Assembly (NCBI GenBank): GCA_963805325.1
Contig: CAWDTS010000022.1
Location: forward strand, 186,001 to 250,000
Length of the DNA: 64,000 nt
Reading direction: 5' to 3'
Source of the DNA: DASWJZ01 sp963805325
GTDB lineage: Bacteria; Pseudomonadota; Alphaproteobacteria; Rhizobiales; Afifellaceae
Made by a program: the position numbers and the translations under genes. The notes beneath the pieces are model-generated. The model saw nothing but the letters and a program-made list of their open reading frames with translations, was not told the DNA's origin and searched no databases. Shown here piece by piece: positions 28,966 through 37,360 of the stretch (the stretch's first letter is position 1; each line of letters starts with the position of its first letter).

Positions 28966-29980
28966 ATGTGGTCCGCGCGCAGAATCGACGCGTGGGAAGA
29001 CGCAAGGGCCGCCGAAGACGACTCCAAGAAGCAACCCGAGCCCCTCGTGCTCGGTGCGCAGGAGGCCTTCCCCGATCTCGACGACAGCGTCGGCTTGGCC
29101 GGCTTCGCGGCGCGGTCTCTCAAGACGGCGCGCGATGCATCGGGCTTCTACGCGACCGGGCGGCAAGCCACTGACTTTCAGGTACAAGGACGGGCGGCTC
29201 TCGTTCGTCAGCGACATTGTGACCGAGACCGAGGCGAACAACGTCGCGGTCGCGCGCGTCGTGGAGCGCGCGCCAAGCGGGCCAGCGGCAATCATCCTTC
29301 CGCACTGGAACGCGGAGGCGGGAGCCTATGAGCGCTTCGCCGACGCGCTTGGAAAGGCCGGCATCACGACCGTCGAGCTGACGCTGCCCTATCACGGACA
29401 GCGCAATCGCGACGGCGCGCGCACATCCGACTATTTCCTGTCGAGCAATCTCGGGCGGACGGTGCGATCGGTGCGGCAAGGCGTGCTCGACACGCGGCGG
29501 GTTATCGACTGGCTTTCCGGGCGCGGATACCCAGCGATCTTCGTCATGGGCGCGAGCCTCGGCTCATGTGTGGCCGGGCTCACCGGGGCGCACGACGAGC
29601 GCGTGAAAGGATCGATCCTGCTGCTGACGGCGGGGGACTTTGCCGATGTCGTGTGGACCGGGCGAGCGACCAGGCATATCCGCGAAGGCTTGCAGGGCGG
29701 AATTCAGCTTTCCGAGCTGAAAGACATCTGGTCGCCGATCAGCCTCCACCCGTTCATCCCGCTTCTGGCCAGGCCATCGCACCGGCTGCTGCTTGTGTCC
29801 GCCCGACGCGACAAGGTCGTGCTTCCCGATCTGACAACACAATTCGTCGACGAGCTGCGCGTGGCCAATGCGAACCTGCGCTGGCGCTCGCTCAGATGCG
29901 GGCACTACTCGCTCGGGGTCTTCCCCTTCAGCTGGATGACCCTCGCAATGGCCGTCGGCTTTCTGCGTTCCCGGCGTTGA
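28966..29980 (+). CDS. Alpha/beta hydrolase, ABHD18-like (one frame break)
   Basis: The start at 28966 has GGAGGAGCGGG upstream. The first part (MWSARRIDAWEDARAAED to GFYATGRQATD) and the second part (RYKDGRLSFVSDIVTETEANN onwards) lie in adjacent frames joined near 29175 with one extra base. The core hydrolase shows IILPHWNAEAGAYERFADAL, a nucleophile elbow FVMGASLGSCVAGL with the serine in GASLG, a late aspartate region LLVSARRDKVVLPD and a histidine in RCGHYSLG. Length of about 337 residues fits bacterial relatives of the ABHD18 family. There is no signal peptide, so it is probably cytoplasmic. Substrate unknown; it follows the TIR protein closely. Confidence 0.82.
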
Positions 29981-30002
29981 AGCTGCGAAGCCGTGGCCGC
30001 GG

Positions 30003-31913
30003 TTACCAGAATGCCCGGCTGCCCGCCGCCTTGCGGTCACGGGCGACGCCATGCGCGGTTTTCTCCCAGGCCGAGGGCCGCCGGAAATATTGAAACAGCG
30101 CCTGCCATGCGGCGAGCGACATCAGCGCCCAGTAGAGCGGCAAGAGCGGGATGAGGCGCGCGAGGTGCAGCATGCGCGCCGCGGCGACACCGCGAAGCGA
30201 GGAAACCGCCGCCGCCAGCAGCACGGCTGCGAGGTTGCCGAGGTTCAAGACGAGAAGCGCGAGGGATAACGGCCCGGTCGGGTAGCTGCCCTCGATCCCG
30301 TCGAAGACCCCGAGCGCGATGAACCAGAGCGAGAGCGGATAGAGCAGCAGCCCGACCACGCCGGCGGTGAGCACGCCGTGGACGGCGAGGCGCTGGCGGA
30401 GCGGCAGCCTGAGGCCCGGCGTGATGTCGCGGCGGAGGCAAAGGGCGGCCGTCTGTATCCAGCCTTTGATCCAGCGGCGGCGCTGCGGCAGCCACTGACG
30501 GAAGGTGACCGGCGCCTCCTCGTAGGTGTGCGAATGGATGGTGGCGCAGGGATAATCGAAGCGTGCGAGCCGGATGCCGAGATCCGCGTCCTCGGTGACG
30601 TTGAACGGGTCCCACGCTCCGACCTTTTCCAGAACCGCGCGCGGAAAATGGTTGGAGGTTCCGCCAAGCGGCAAGGGCGCACCCCAATCCGCGAGCGCCG
30701 GCAACAGCACCTCGAAATTCGCGGCGTATTCGACTGCGAACATACGGGCGAGCCAGCTCCCTTCGTTGTCGGGGAGAAGCCGGGCCTGTACGCAGCCAAG
30801 CTCGGGCCGCTCGCGAAACGCCGCCGCCGCGCGGCGCAGCTGGTCGGACTCCGGCCGATCCTCCGCGTCGAACACGACGACAAGGTCGCCGCGCGCGAAG
30901 GCAAGCGCGTAGGTCAAAGCCTTGGGCTTGGTGCGCGGCCCGCCCGGCGGCACAAAAACGACATCGAAGCGCGACGGAAGTGCGGTGTGCGCGATCGCCT
31001 GCCGCGTCTCGCGGTCGTCGGCCTCGACGATCAGAAGGATTTCGAGCTTCGTCTCGGGATAGTCGAGGCGCGAGAGGTGATCCACGAGATCGGAGACCAC
31101 CGCCGCCTCGCGGTAGAGCGGCACGAGCACGCTGTAGCGCGGCAGATGTCCGTCGGAGACCGGTTCCACCCGCAGCGGCCGCGCCCAGCGAAACGCCGCC
31201 GCGAGCTTCCAATAGCTGCAGTTCAGGAAGAAGAGCGTGAAGAGGAGCCAGATCGCGTTGAGCGTTGAAATGGGGGCGACGAGGAGGAGCGCGGCAAGCG
31301 CCGCGAAGAGGGTCTTGTGCCCGCCTATCCCCGTCGGCCTCGCGCGACCCGAGGAAAGCTGCGGCAGCATGCGGACGAGCCGGTTCACGGCGTAATGCGT
31401 CAAAGCTGCGTGGCGACGCGCCGCAATCATGCTGCGGATCGCCTCCGACGGCGCGATGCGAAGGCGGGCGGAGAGCGCCGGACTTACCGCGAGACGGTGT
31501 TTCAGAAGCAAAAACTCTGCGGGCCGCGGCGCCAGGACGAGAAGCGTTACGTCGTCCATCCGCACGGGCACAGCCGAGGCGAAGCGCACAGCGTCGGTCG
31601 CCAGACGGCCGGAATTGGTAAGCGGCGTCGCGCCGGAGAGGTCATCGAGAAAGACGAGGCCGAGGTCGGCGGCGAGCATCGACCAATATTGCCGGCGGTC
31701 GAAGCCGAGCGCGAAAAGCTCCTCCGTGGGCTCGGTCCGGTTGGACGCCGCACGCTTCTGCGCGTCGCGCAGCGTCGATTCCGGCACGCCATGGCGGGCG
31801 AGAACCTCTAGCTCCGGTGGCAGGTCCGGGACGTCGTGGACGGGGCGCGCGCCGCCACGCCCGTCGTACGCCGGCCAAACCGGCAAAACGCCTCCCCGCG
31901 CCGAAAATGGCAA
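30003..31913 (-). CDS. Family 2 glycosyltransferase with N-terminal GspE-N-like domain
   Basis: A 636-residue membrane enzyme. Residues 25-190 resemble the MshEN/GspE N-terminal domain (TLRDAQKRAASNRTEPTEEL, LAADLGLVFLDDL). Two membrane helices (FAALAALLLVAPIS, IWLLFTLFFLN) follow, then the GT-A catalytic domain: YSVLVPLYREAAVVSDLV, the DAEDRPE metal site, TEDADLGIRL, and QRRRWIKGW as the QxxRW motif. Four or five C-terminal helices complete it. This layout fits a processive synthase of a beta-linked polysaccharide, possibly controlled through the N-terminal domain. The start at 31913 is uncertain; an internal start would remove a Pro/Gly-rich tail. The sugar is not evident. Confidence 0.85.
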   Translation of the reverse strand: MPFSARGGVLPVWPAYDGRGGARPVHDVPDLPPELEVLARHGVPESTLRDAQKRAASNRTEPTEELFALGFDRRQYWSMLAADLGLVFLDDLSGATPLTNSGRLATDAVRFASAVPVRMDDVTLLVLAPRPAEFLLLKHRLAVSPALSARLRIAPSEAIRSMIAARRHAALTHYAVNRLVRMLPQLSSGRARPTGIGGHKTLFAALAALLLVAPISTLNAIWLLFTLFFLNCSYWKLAAAFRWARPLRVEPVSDGHLPRYSVLVPLYREAAVVSDLVDHLSRLDYPETKLEILLIVEADDRETRQAIAHTALPSRFDVVFVPPGGPRTKPKALTYALAFARGDLVVVFDAEDRPESDQLRRAAAAFRERPELGCVQARLLPDNEGSWLARMFAVEYAANFEVLLPALADWGAPLPLGGTSNHFPRAVLEKVGAWDPFNVTEDADLGIRLARFDYPCATIHSHTYEEAPVTFRQWLPQRRRWIKGWIQTAALCLRRDITPGLRLPLRQRLAVHGVLTAGVVGLLLYPLSLWFIALGVFDGIEGSYPTGPLSLALLVLNLGNLAAVLLAAAVSSLRGVAAARMLHLARLIPLLPLYWALMSLAAWQALFQYFRRPSAWEKTAHGVARDRKAAGSRAFW

Positions 31914-32108
31914 ATCCGCCCCCCCGGCGCCTCGCCCACCGCCTGCGTAGAATTCCCGTTTTCGTTGCGATTGGATAGTGATTTCTTTCGCGCTCTGGGC
32001 GAAAATCGTGGAAAGCGGGTTGTGGTTTTCCGGTCACTGATGCTGGGAAACGTGCTTGGGTCGAGCGGCCGCCTTTTGCGTGCCGCAAGCCGCTTCTAGA
32101 GACGACCG

Positions 32109-32261
32109 ATGGGCGATGACGCGAGGGGCGAGCGCCAGCGGCGGCTGGCTGAGGCTCTGAGGACCAATCTGAAGCGCCGAAGGACGCAGAAACGCGAGCG
32201 TTCTGCGAAGGTCGAAGCAGCGACGCCGAGCGAGACGGCGACGACCAAGGAGTCCGGCTGA
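32109..32261 (+). CDS. Small basic protein upstream of murA (50 aa)
   Basis: ATG at 32109 to TGA at 32259-32261, 50 residues: MGDDARGERQRRLAEALRTN followed by a very basic stretch and an Ala/Thr/Glu tail ending TKESG. The stop overlaps the murA ATG (TGATG), which suggests translational coupling. Similar short ADALRENLRRRK-type proteins occur in front of murA in Rhizobiales. The function is unknown; a nucleic-acid or ribosome contact would fit the charge but is only a guess. Confidence 0.72.
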   Translation: MGDDARGERQRRLAEALRTNLKRRRTQKRERSAKVEAATPSETATTKESG

Positions 32262-33551
32262 TGGATCGCATTCGAATTGCCGGCGGCCGCCGCCTGGTCG
32301 GCACAATCCCGATTTCGGGCGCCAAGAACGCAGCACTTCCGCTGATGATCGCCAGCCTGCTCACCGAAGGCCGGCTGACGCTCGAGAATGTTCCCGATCT
32401 CGCCGACGTCGGGCTTCTGAAGCGCATACTCGCCAATCACGGCGTCGACTACATGGTCAGCGGCAAGCGCGCCACCGACAGCCCGAATGCCGGCGAGACG
32501 CTGACGCTTTCCGCCGGGAACATCGTCGACACCACGGCGCCCTACGAGCTTGTCTCGCGCATGCGTGCGAGCTTCTGGGTGGTGGGGCCGCTGCTTGCGC
32601 GCATGCACGAGGCGCGCGTGTCGCTGCCCGGCGGCTGCGCCATCGGCACCCGGCCGGTGGATTTCTTCCTGACCGGGCTCGAGGCGCTCGGCGCGGAGCT
32701 TCAGATCGAAGCGGGCTACGTCGTAGCGAGGGCGCCGCGTGGAACTCTTGGGCGGGCGCGTGCGCTTTCCGCACGCTTCGGTCGGCGCGACACATACGAT
32801 CATGATGGCGGCGACGCTCGCGAAGGGCGAAAGCGTCATCGAGAACGCCGCGCGCGAGCCGGAAGTCCGCAACCTGGCGGAATGCCTGATCAAGATGGGC
32901 GCCAGGATCGAGGGCGCCGGAACCGATACGATCCACGTCTTCGGCGTCGACAGCCTGGGCGGCGCCACGCACCGCGTGCTCCCCGACCGGATCGAGACCG
33001 GGACCTACGCCATGGCCGTCGCGGCGACCGGCGGCGACGTGCTCTTGCAGGGCGCGGAGCCCGATCTTCTCGAGGCCGCGCTTGACACGCTCACCGCCGC
33101 GGGCACCGAGGTCAGCGTAACGAATGCCGGCATACGCGTTGCCAGAAACGGCGCGGATCTTGCGCCGGTCAACGTCGCGACCGCGCCATTCCCGGGTTTC
33201 CCGACCGACCTCCAGGCGCAGTTCATGGCGCTGATGACGCGCGCCGGGGGCGTCTCGGAAATCCGCGAGACGATCTTCGAAAACCGCTTCATGCATGTGC
33301 AGGAGCTCGCCCGCCTCGGCGCCGACATCCATCTCGACGGCCAGACGGCGACGGTAACGGGGGTGACGCGATTGACCGGCGCACCGGTCATGGCGACCGA
33401 CCTTCGCGCCTCCGTTTCGCTTGTCATCGCCGGCCTCGTCGCCGAGGGCGAGACGCTGGTCAATCGCGTCTATCACCTCGACCGCGGCTTCGAACGGCTG
33501 GAGCGGAAGCTTTCCGCCTGCGGCGCGGAGATCGAGCGCCTGAGGGGCTAG
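32261..33551 (+). CDS. murA: UDP-N-acetylglucosamine 1-carboxyvinyltransferase (one frame break)
   Basis: Transfers enolpyruvate from PEP to UDP-GlcNAc, the first committed step of peptidoglycan synthesis. Motifs: ISGAKNAALPLMIASLL near the N-terminus, the catalytic-loop cysteine in LPGGCAIGTRPVD (about C126), GATHTIMMAA, PGFPTDLQAQFMALM, ENRFMHVQEL and VYHLDRGFERLERKL. The frame changes near 32740 by one extra base (between VVARAPRG and LLGGRVRFPH). As murA is essential, the break is most likely a sequence error. Merged length is about 429 residues, normal. Confidence 0.93.
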
Positions 33552-33632
33552 CGTTTACGCCGCTTCCCTGCAGAGCTTGCCCTTGAAGCTGCGACGCCCT
33601 ACCACGTCGGCGACCGACGCGCGGACCACGCA

Positions 33633-34082
33633 ATGCCGGACGACGATCTGCTTCGCCTCATCGCACTCGACACCGACGACCTCGCCATTCTTTCCGCGCA
33701 TGTCCAGGACGCGGTGCTGAAGGTCAAGGATGTCCACTGGCTCTCGGGCGGCCGTCACCTCGTTCTCCTCATGAACCGCTTCGTCTGGGAGGCGGCAGCG
33801 GGCACACGACGCCAGCGCGACTATGTGCGCCGCCGCACGGCGCTGCATTTCGCGCGCGTCACCAAGGTCCAGTCGGCGGGGATCGGCCGCGGAAATCCGG
33901 AGGAGGTGCTCAACCTCCTTGCCATCCGCTTCGAGCCGACGGACAGCCCCTCCGGCGACGTCCTGCTTGAATTTGCGGGCGGGTCGGCGATCCGGCTCAG
34001 CGTCGAAGTTCTCGAAGCCGAGCTGACCGATCTCGGGCCGGCCTGGTCCACGCCGCACGCGCCGCGGCACGTGCTCGCCTGA
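33633..34082 (+). CDS. DUF2948 family protein
   Basis: A 149-residue protein of the alphaproteobacterial DUF2948 family: LLRLIALDTDDLAILSAHVQDAVLK, then LLMNRFVWEAAAG, and LEFAGGSAIRLSVEVLEAELTDLG near the C-terminus. No signal peptide or membrane helix. It always tends to stand between murA and hisD in Rhizobiales, as here. It begins 82 bases after murA and ends 4 bases before hisD. The biochemical role is unknown. Confidence 0.9.
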   Translation: MPDDDLLRLIALDTDDLAILSAHVQDAVLKVKDVHWLSGGRHLVLLMNRFVWEAAAGTRRQRDYVRRRTALHFARVTKVQSAGIGRGNPEEVLNLLAIRFEPTDSPSGDVLLEFAGGSAIRLSVEVLEAELTDLGPAWSTPHAPRHVLA

Positions 34083-34086
34083 GACG

Positions 34087-35379
34087 ATGGCGATCCGCCT
34101 GAGCTTTTCGGAGCCGGATTTCGAGGCACGTTTTGCGGCGCTGCTCACGGCGAAGCGCGAGGTAGCGGAAGACGTCGAGGCGACAGCCCGCGGCATCGTC
34201 GAAGACGTGCGCAAGCGTGGCGACGCGGCGCTCATCGAATACACGGAAAAATTCGACCGCTTCGCGATCGCCGCCGAAGGGCTCCGCATATCGCCGGCCG
34301 AGATCGACGAGGCGGAGCGGCAGGTGACGCCGGCAGCGCGCCAGGCGCTCGCCGTGGCGCGCGAGCGGATCGAGGCGTTTCACGCGCGCCAGCTACCGGC
34401 GGACGACCGCTTCACGGATGCGCTCGGTGTCGAGCTTGGGAGTCGGTGGACACCGATCGACGCGGTCGGGCTCTATGTGCCGGGCGGCACGGCGGCCTAT
34501 CCAAGCTCGGTGCTGATGAATGCGGTGCCGGCGAAGGTCGCCGGCGTCCCGCGCATCGTCATGGCCGTGCCGACACCGGACGGCGTCTTGAACCCGCTCG
34601 TGCTTCACGCCGCGCGGCTTTCAGGCGTCGACGAGATTTATCGGATCGGCGGCGCGCAGGCGATTGCGGCGCTCGCTTATGGGACGAAGACCATCGCGCC
34701 GGTCGCCAAGGTGGTCGGCCCCGGCCGGGACTACGTCGCCGCGGCGAAGCGGATCGTCTTCGGGACGGTCGGCATCGACATGATTGCGGGCCCCTCCGAA
34801 GTCCTCGTCGTCGCCGACGCCGACAACGACCCGGACTGGATCGCCGCCGACCTGCTCGCGCAGGCGGAGCACGACGTCGCCGCGCAGTCGATCCTGATCA
34901 CCGATTCCGCAGATCTTGCCGACCGCGTGGCCGAAGCCGTGGAGCGCCAGCTGAAGACGCTGCCGCGCGGCGAGACGGCTGCCGCGAGCTGGCGCGATTT
35001 CGGCGCGATCCTCGTCGTCTCCTCGTTCGCGCAGGCGCTGGAACTCTCCAACCGCGTCGCACCGGAGCATCTGGAGCTTGCCGTCGCTGACCCGGAGGCG
35101 CTGCTGCCGCACGTCAGGAATGCCGGCGCCGTCTTCCTCGGACGCCACACACCGGAGGTGATCGGCGACTATGTCGGCGGGCCGAACCACGTGTTGCCGA
35201 CCGCGCGCTCGGCACGCTTCTCCTCCGGCCTCTCCGTGCTCGACTTCATGAAGCGCACGTCGATCCTGAAGCTCGGGTCCGAACAGCTCCGCGCGCTCGC
35301 ACAGCCGGCCATCGCGCTCGCCGAGGCGGAGGGCCTCGACGCGCACGCACGCTCGGTCGCGATCCGCCTCAATCTCTAG
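34087..35379 (+). CDS. hisD: Histidinol dehydrogenase
   Basis: Two-step NAD-dependent oxidation of L-histidinol to histidine, the last step of the pathway. The 430-residue enzyme has the family pattern: YVPGGTAAYPSSVLMNAVPA, GGAQAIAALAYGTKTI, VGPGRDYVAAAKR, the AGPSEVLVVAD segment, QAEHDVAAQSILIT with zinc-ligand candidates, and NHVLPTARSARFSSGL with the late catalytic histidine region. It is complete and intact. It sits between DUF2948 and UPF0262 with gaps of 4 and 12 bases, so it belongs to the murA-yacG transcription unit. Confidence 0.97.
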   Translation: MAIRLSFSEPDFEARFAALLTAKREVAEDVEATARGIVEDVRKRGDAALIEYTEKFDRFAIAAEGLRISPAEIDEAERQVTPAARQALAVARERIEAFHARQLPADDRFTDALGVELGSRWTPIDAVGLYVPGGTAAYPSSVLMNAVPAKVAGVPRIVMAVPTPDGVLNPLVLHAARLSGVDEIYRIGGAQAIAALAYGTKTIAPVAKVVGPGRDYVAAAKRIVFGTVGIDMIAGPSEVLVVADADNDPDWIAADLLAQAEHDVAAQSILITDSADLADRVAEAVERQLKTLPRGETAAASWRDFGAILVVSSFAQALELSNRVAPEHLELAVADPEALLPHVRNAGAVFLGRHTPEVIGDYVGGPNHVLPTARSARFSSGLSVLDFMKRTSILKLGSEQLRALAQPAIALAEAEGLDAHARSVAIRLNL

Positions 35380-35391
35380 CGGGGCTGCGCA

Positions 35392-35868
35392 ATGAGCGGC
35401 CCGAAGCAAGGACGCCTGATCGCCGTCACCCTCGACGATGCCTCCTTTGGGCGCGCGTCGCCCGACATCGAGCATGAGCGCGCGGTCGCCATCTATGACC
35501 TCGTCGAAGAAAGCAGCTTCTCCCTTCCCGGCCATCCCGGGCCCTACAAGCTTCTCTTGAAGCTCGCCGACCAGCGGCTGGTCTTCGACGTGCGCGCGGA
35601 GGACGACACGCCGCTCGTCGCGCATGCGCTCTCGCTGACGCCGTTCCGCAGAATCGTGAAGGACTACTTCCTGATCTGCGACAGCTACCGCCAGGCCATC
35701 CGCTCCGCGTCGCCGAGCCGGATCGAGGCAATCGACATGGGCCGGCGCGGCGTTCACAACGAGGGAACGGAGGTTCTGCAGGAGCGGCTCAAGGACAAGG
35801 TCGAGCTCGATTTCGACACGGCGCGCAGGCTGTTCACGCTGATCTGCGTGCTGCACTGGCGCGGATGA
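35392..35868 (+). CDS. UPF0262 family protein
   Basis: A 158-residue protein with the UPF0262 pattern: LIAVTLDDASFGRASPDIEHER, then ERAVAIYDLVEESSF, FRRIVKDYFLICDSYRQAIR, and EAIDMGRRGVHNEGTEVLQERL. Its last four bases overlap the start of the next gene, typical of translational coupling. It is conserved in this position across alphaproteobacteria; function not known. Confidence 0.93.
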   Translation: MSGPKQGRLIAVTLDDASFGRASPDIEHERAVAIYDLVEESSFSLPGHPGPYKLLLKLADQRLVFDVRAEDDTPLVAHALSLTPFRRIVKDYFLICDSYRQAIRSASPSRIEAIDMGRRGVHNEGTEVLQERLKDKVELDFDTARRLFTLICVLHWRG

Positions 35869-36344
35869 CCTTGTCCGGCACGGAAATCGAATCGGTGCTC
35901 TTCGTCTGCGGACGTAACGCCGTACGCTCGCCCATCGCCCTCGCCCTGACAGAGGGCCTTTATCCGGGGCGCTTCCGCACCGCCTCCGCCGGCGTCGCAC
36001 CCGGCGACCGCGATCCGTTCGTCGACGCCGTTCTGGCCGAGATCGGACTTGACCTCGGCGACCACCAACCGACCGCACTCGAAGCGCTCGGCGATCTCGA
36101 TTTCGACCTCGCGGTCACGCTCGCGCCGGAGGCGCATCACCGTGCGCTCGAACTGACGCGGACGCGGCCGATCGCCGTCGAATACTGGCCGACACCCGAT
36201 CCGACCGGCGTCTTCGGGTCGCGCGACCAGATCCTCTTCGCCTATCGCGATCTGCGGGAGCACATCGCCGCGCGGCTGCGCGAGCGGTTCGGTGCGCCGA
36301 CTGAGCGGACACAGGACCCGGCGGAGACTCAAACCGGTTCTTGA
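35865..36344 (+). CDS. Low-molecular-weight protein-tyrosine-phosphatase-like protein (arsC-like)
   Basis: A 159-residue protein of the LMWP/arsenate-reductase fold. The P-loop region reads VLFVCGRNAVRSPIALAL, a CX4-5RS signature with the nucleophile in CGRNAVRSP, and the general-acid region is near YWPTPDPTG. It overlaps the UPF0262 stop by four bases. In related genomes infA often follows this gene, but here the 80 bases before maf contain no infA. It may act on phosphotyrosine or small phosphoesters; arsenate reduction is not implied by context. Confidence 0.88.
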   Translation: MTLSGTEIESVLFVCGRNAVRSPIALALTEGLYPGRFRTASAGVAPGDRDPFVDAVLAEIGLDLGDHQPTALEALGDLDFDLAVTLAPEAHHRALELTRTRPIAVEYWPTPDPTGVFGSRDQILFAYRDLREHIAARLRERFGAPTERTQDPAETQTGS

Positions 36345-36422
36345 GTTCACAGAGCCAGCGCCATGCGTTAGGAGGTCGCTTCGTCGACCGTGCCCCATAG
36401 GCTCGACTCTCCGAGTGCAGCA

Positions 36423-37058
36423 ATGCTGAAAGTGGCTACAGACCGCCCTCGCCTCATCCTCGCCTCCGCCTCGCCGCGGCGCCTGCAGCTTCTCGGACAG
36501 GTCGGAATCGAGCCAGACAAGCTCCTGCCCGCCGACATCGACGAGACACCGCAGCGCAGGGAGCTGCCGCGCGGCCTTGGCCGCCGGCTCGCCTACACAA
36601 AAGCGGAGACGGCGCGGCGGACCGCCGAGCGCGATCCAGGACTCCGCGGCTCATTCATCCTCGGCGCCGATACGATCGTTTGCGTCGGACGCCGCATCCT
36701 TCCGAACCCGCAATTCACCGACGAGGCCGCTGCCTGCCTGCGCCTTCTCTCCGGCCGCGGGCATCGCGTCTACGGTGCGCTCTGCCTGATCACGCCAAAT
36801 GGCAAGGTCCGGAACCGCATCGTGGAGACCAAGCTCCGCTTCAAGCGGCTGTCGCGCGAAGAGATCGAGACCTACCTCGCCTCCGGCGAATGGGAGGGGA
36901 AAGCCGGCGGCTACGCGATCCAGGGTCGCGCCGGCGCCTTCGTCAGCCGCCTCGTCGGCTCCTACACGAACGTCGTCGGACTGCCGCTCTACGAGACGAT
37001 GGCGCTTCTGGCCGGTGAGGGCTACCCGGTCTACGACCGTTGGGCGATCCCTTCGTGA
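36423..37058 (+). CDS. maf: Maf-family nucleoside triphosphate pyrophosphatase
   Basis: A 211-residue Maf/HAM1-like house-cleaning enzyme that hydrolyses NTPs to NMP and PPi. Motifs: LILASASPRRLQLL with the SxxR substrate loop, FILGADTIVCVGRRILPNP containing the catalytic aspartate, SGRGHRVYGALCL, and GKAGGYAIQGRAG followed by GSYTNVVGLPLYET. ATG 36423 is preferred; a GTG at 36390 in the same frame has AGGAGG about 14 bases upstream and cannot be excluded. Its stop overlaps the yacG start (GTGA). Confidence 0.93.
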   Translation: MLKVATDRPRLILASASPRRLQLLGQVGIEPDKLLPADIDETPQRRELPRGLGRRLAYTKAETARRTAERDPGLRGSFILGADTIVCVGRRILPNPQFTDEAAACLRLLSGRGHRVYGALCLITPNGKVRNRIVETKLRFKRLSREEIETYLASGEWEGKAGGYAIQGRAGAFVSRLVGSYTNVVGLPLYETMALLAGEGYPVYDRWAIPS

Positions 37059-37264
37059 CCGACGAAACGCCTGAGCCGCCGGCTCCAGCGGCCGGGCGAC
37101 CAAACCGCAAGTGCCCGATCTGCGGCGAGCCGGCGGGCGAAAAGCACTACCCGTTCTGCTCGCGTCGCTGTGCCAACATCGACCTGAATCGCTGGCTTTC
37201 GGGGCGCTATGTCATCCCGGCGACCGAAGCGGAGCCGTCGTCGGACGAGGACGCCGGGAAATAG
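37055..37264 (+). CDS. yacG: DNA gyrase inhibitor YacG
   Basis: A 69-residue zinc-binding protein. The four cysteines are in CPICGEPAG and FCSRRCANID, then LNRWLSGRYVIPATE follows, as in the YacG family, which binds gyrase B and inhibits it. The GTG start at 37055 overlaps the maf stop by four bases. It ends the conserved murA-to-yacG series. The next gene is an exporter; in many relatives a tRNA-Phe gene stands there, and here that tRNA is 3.3 kb further on. Confidence 0.93.
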   Translation: MTDETPEPPAPAAGRPNRKCPICGEPAGEKHYPFCSRRCANIDLNRWLSGRYVIPATEAEPSSDEDAGK

Positions 37265-37360
37265 CTGCAATCACACGTGGATGCGCTGTTTCGACGGTTT
37301 GACGGGGCCGCGAAAAGAGTCTCTATCTTCGCGTCGGCTTGGAGCTCTTTCGGGGGTCGC

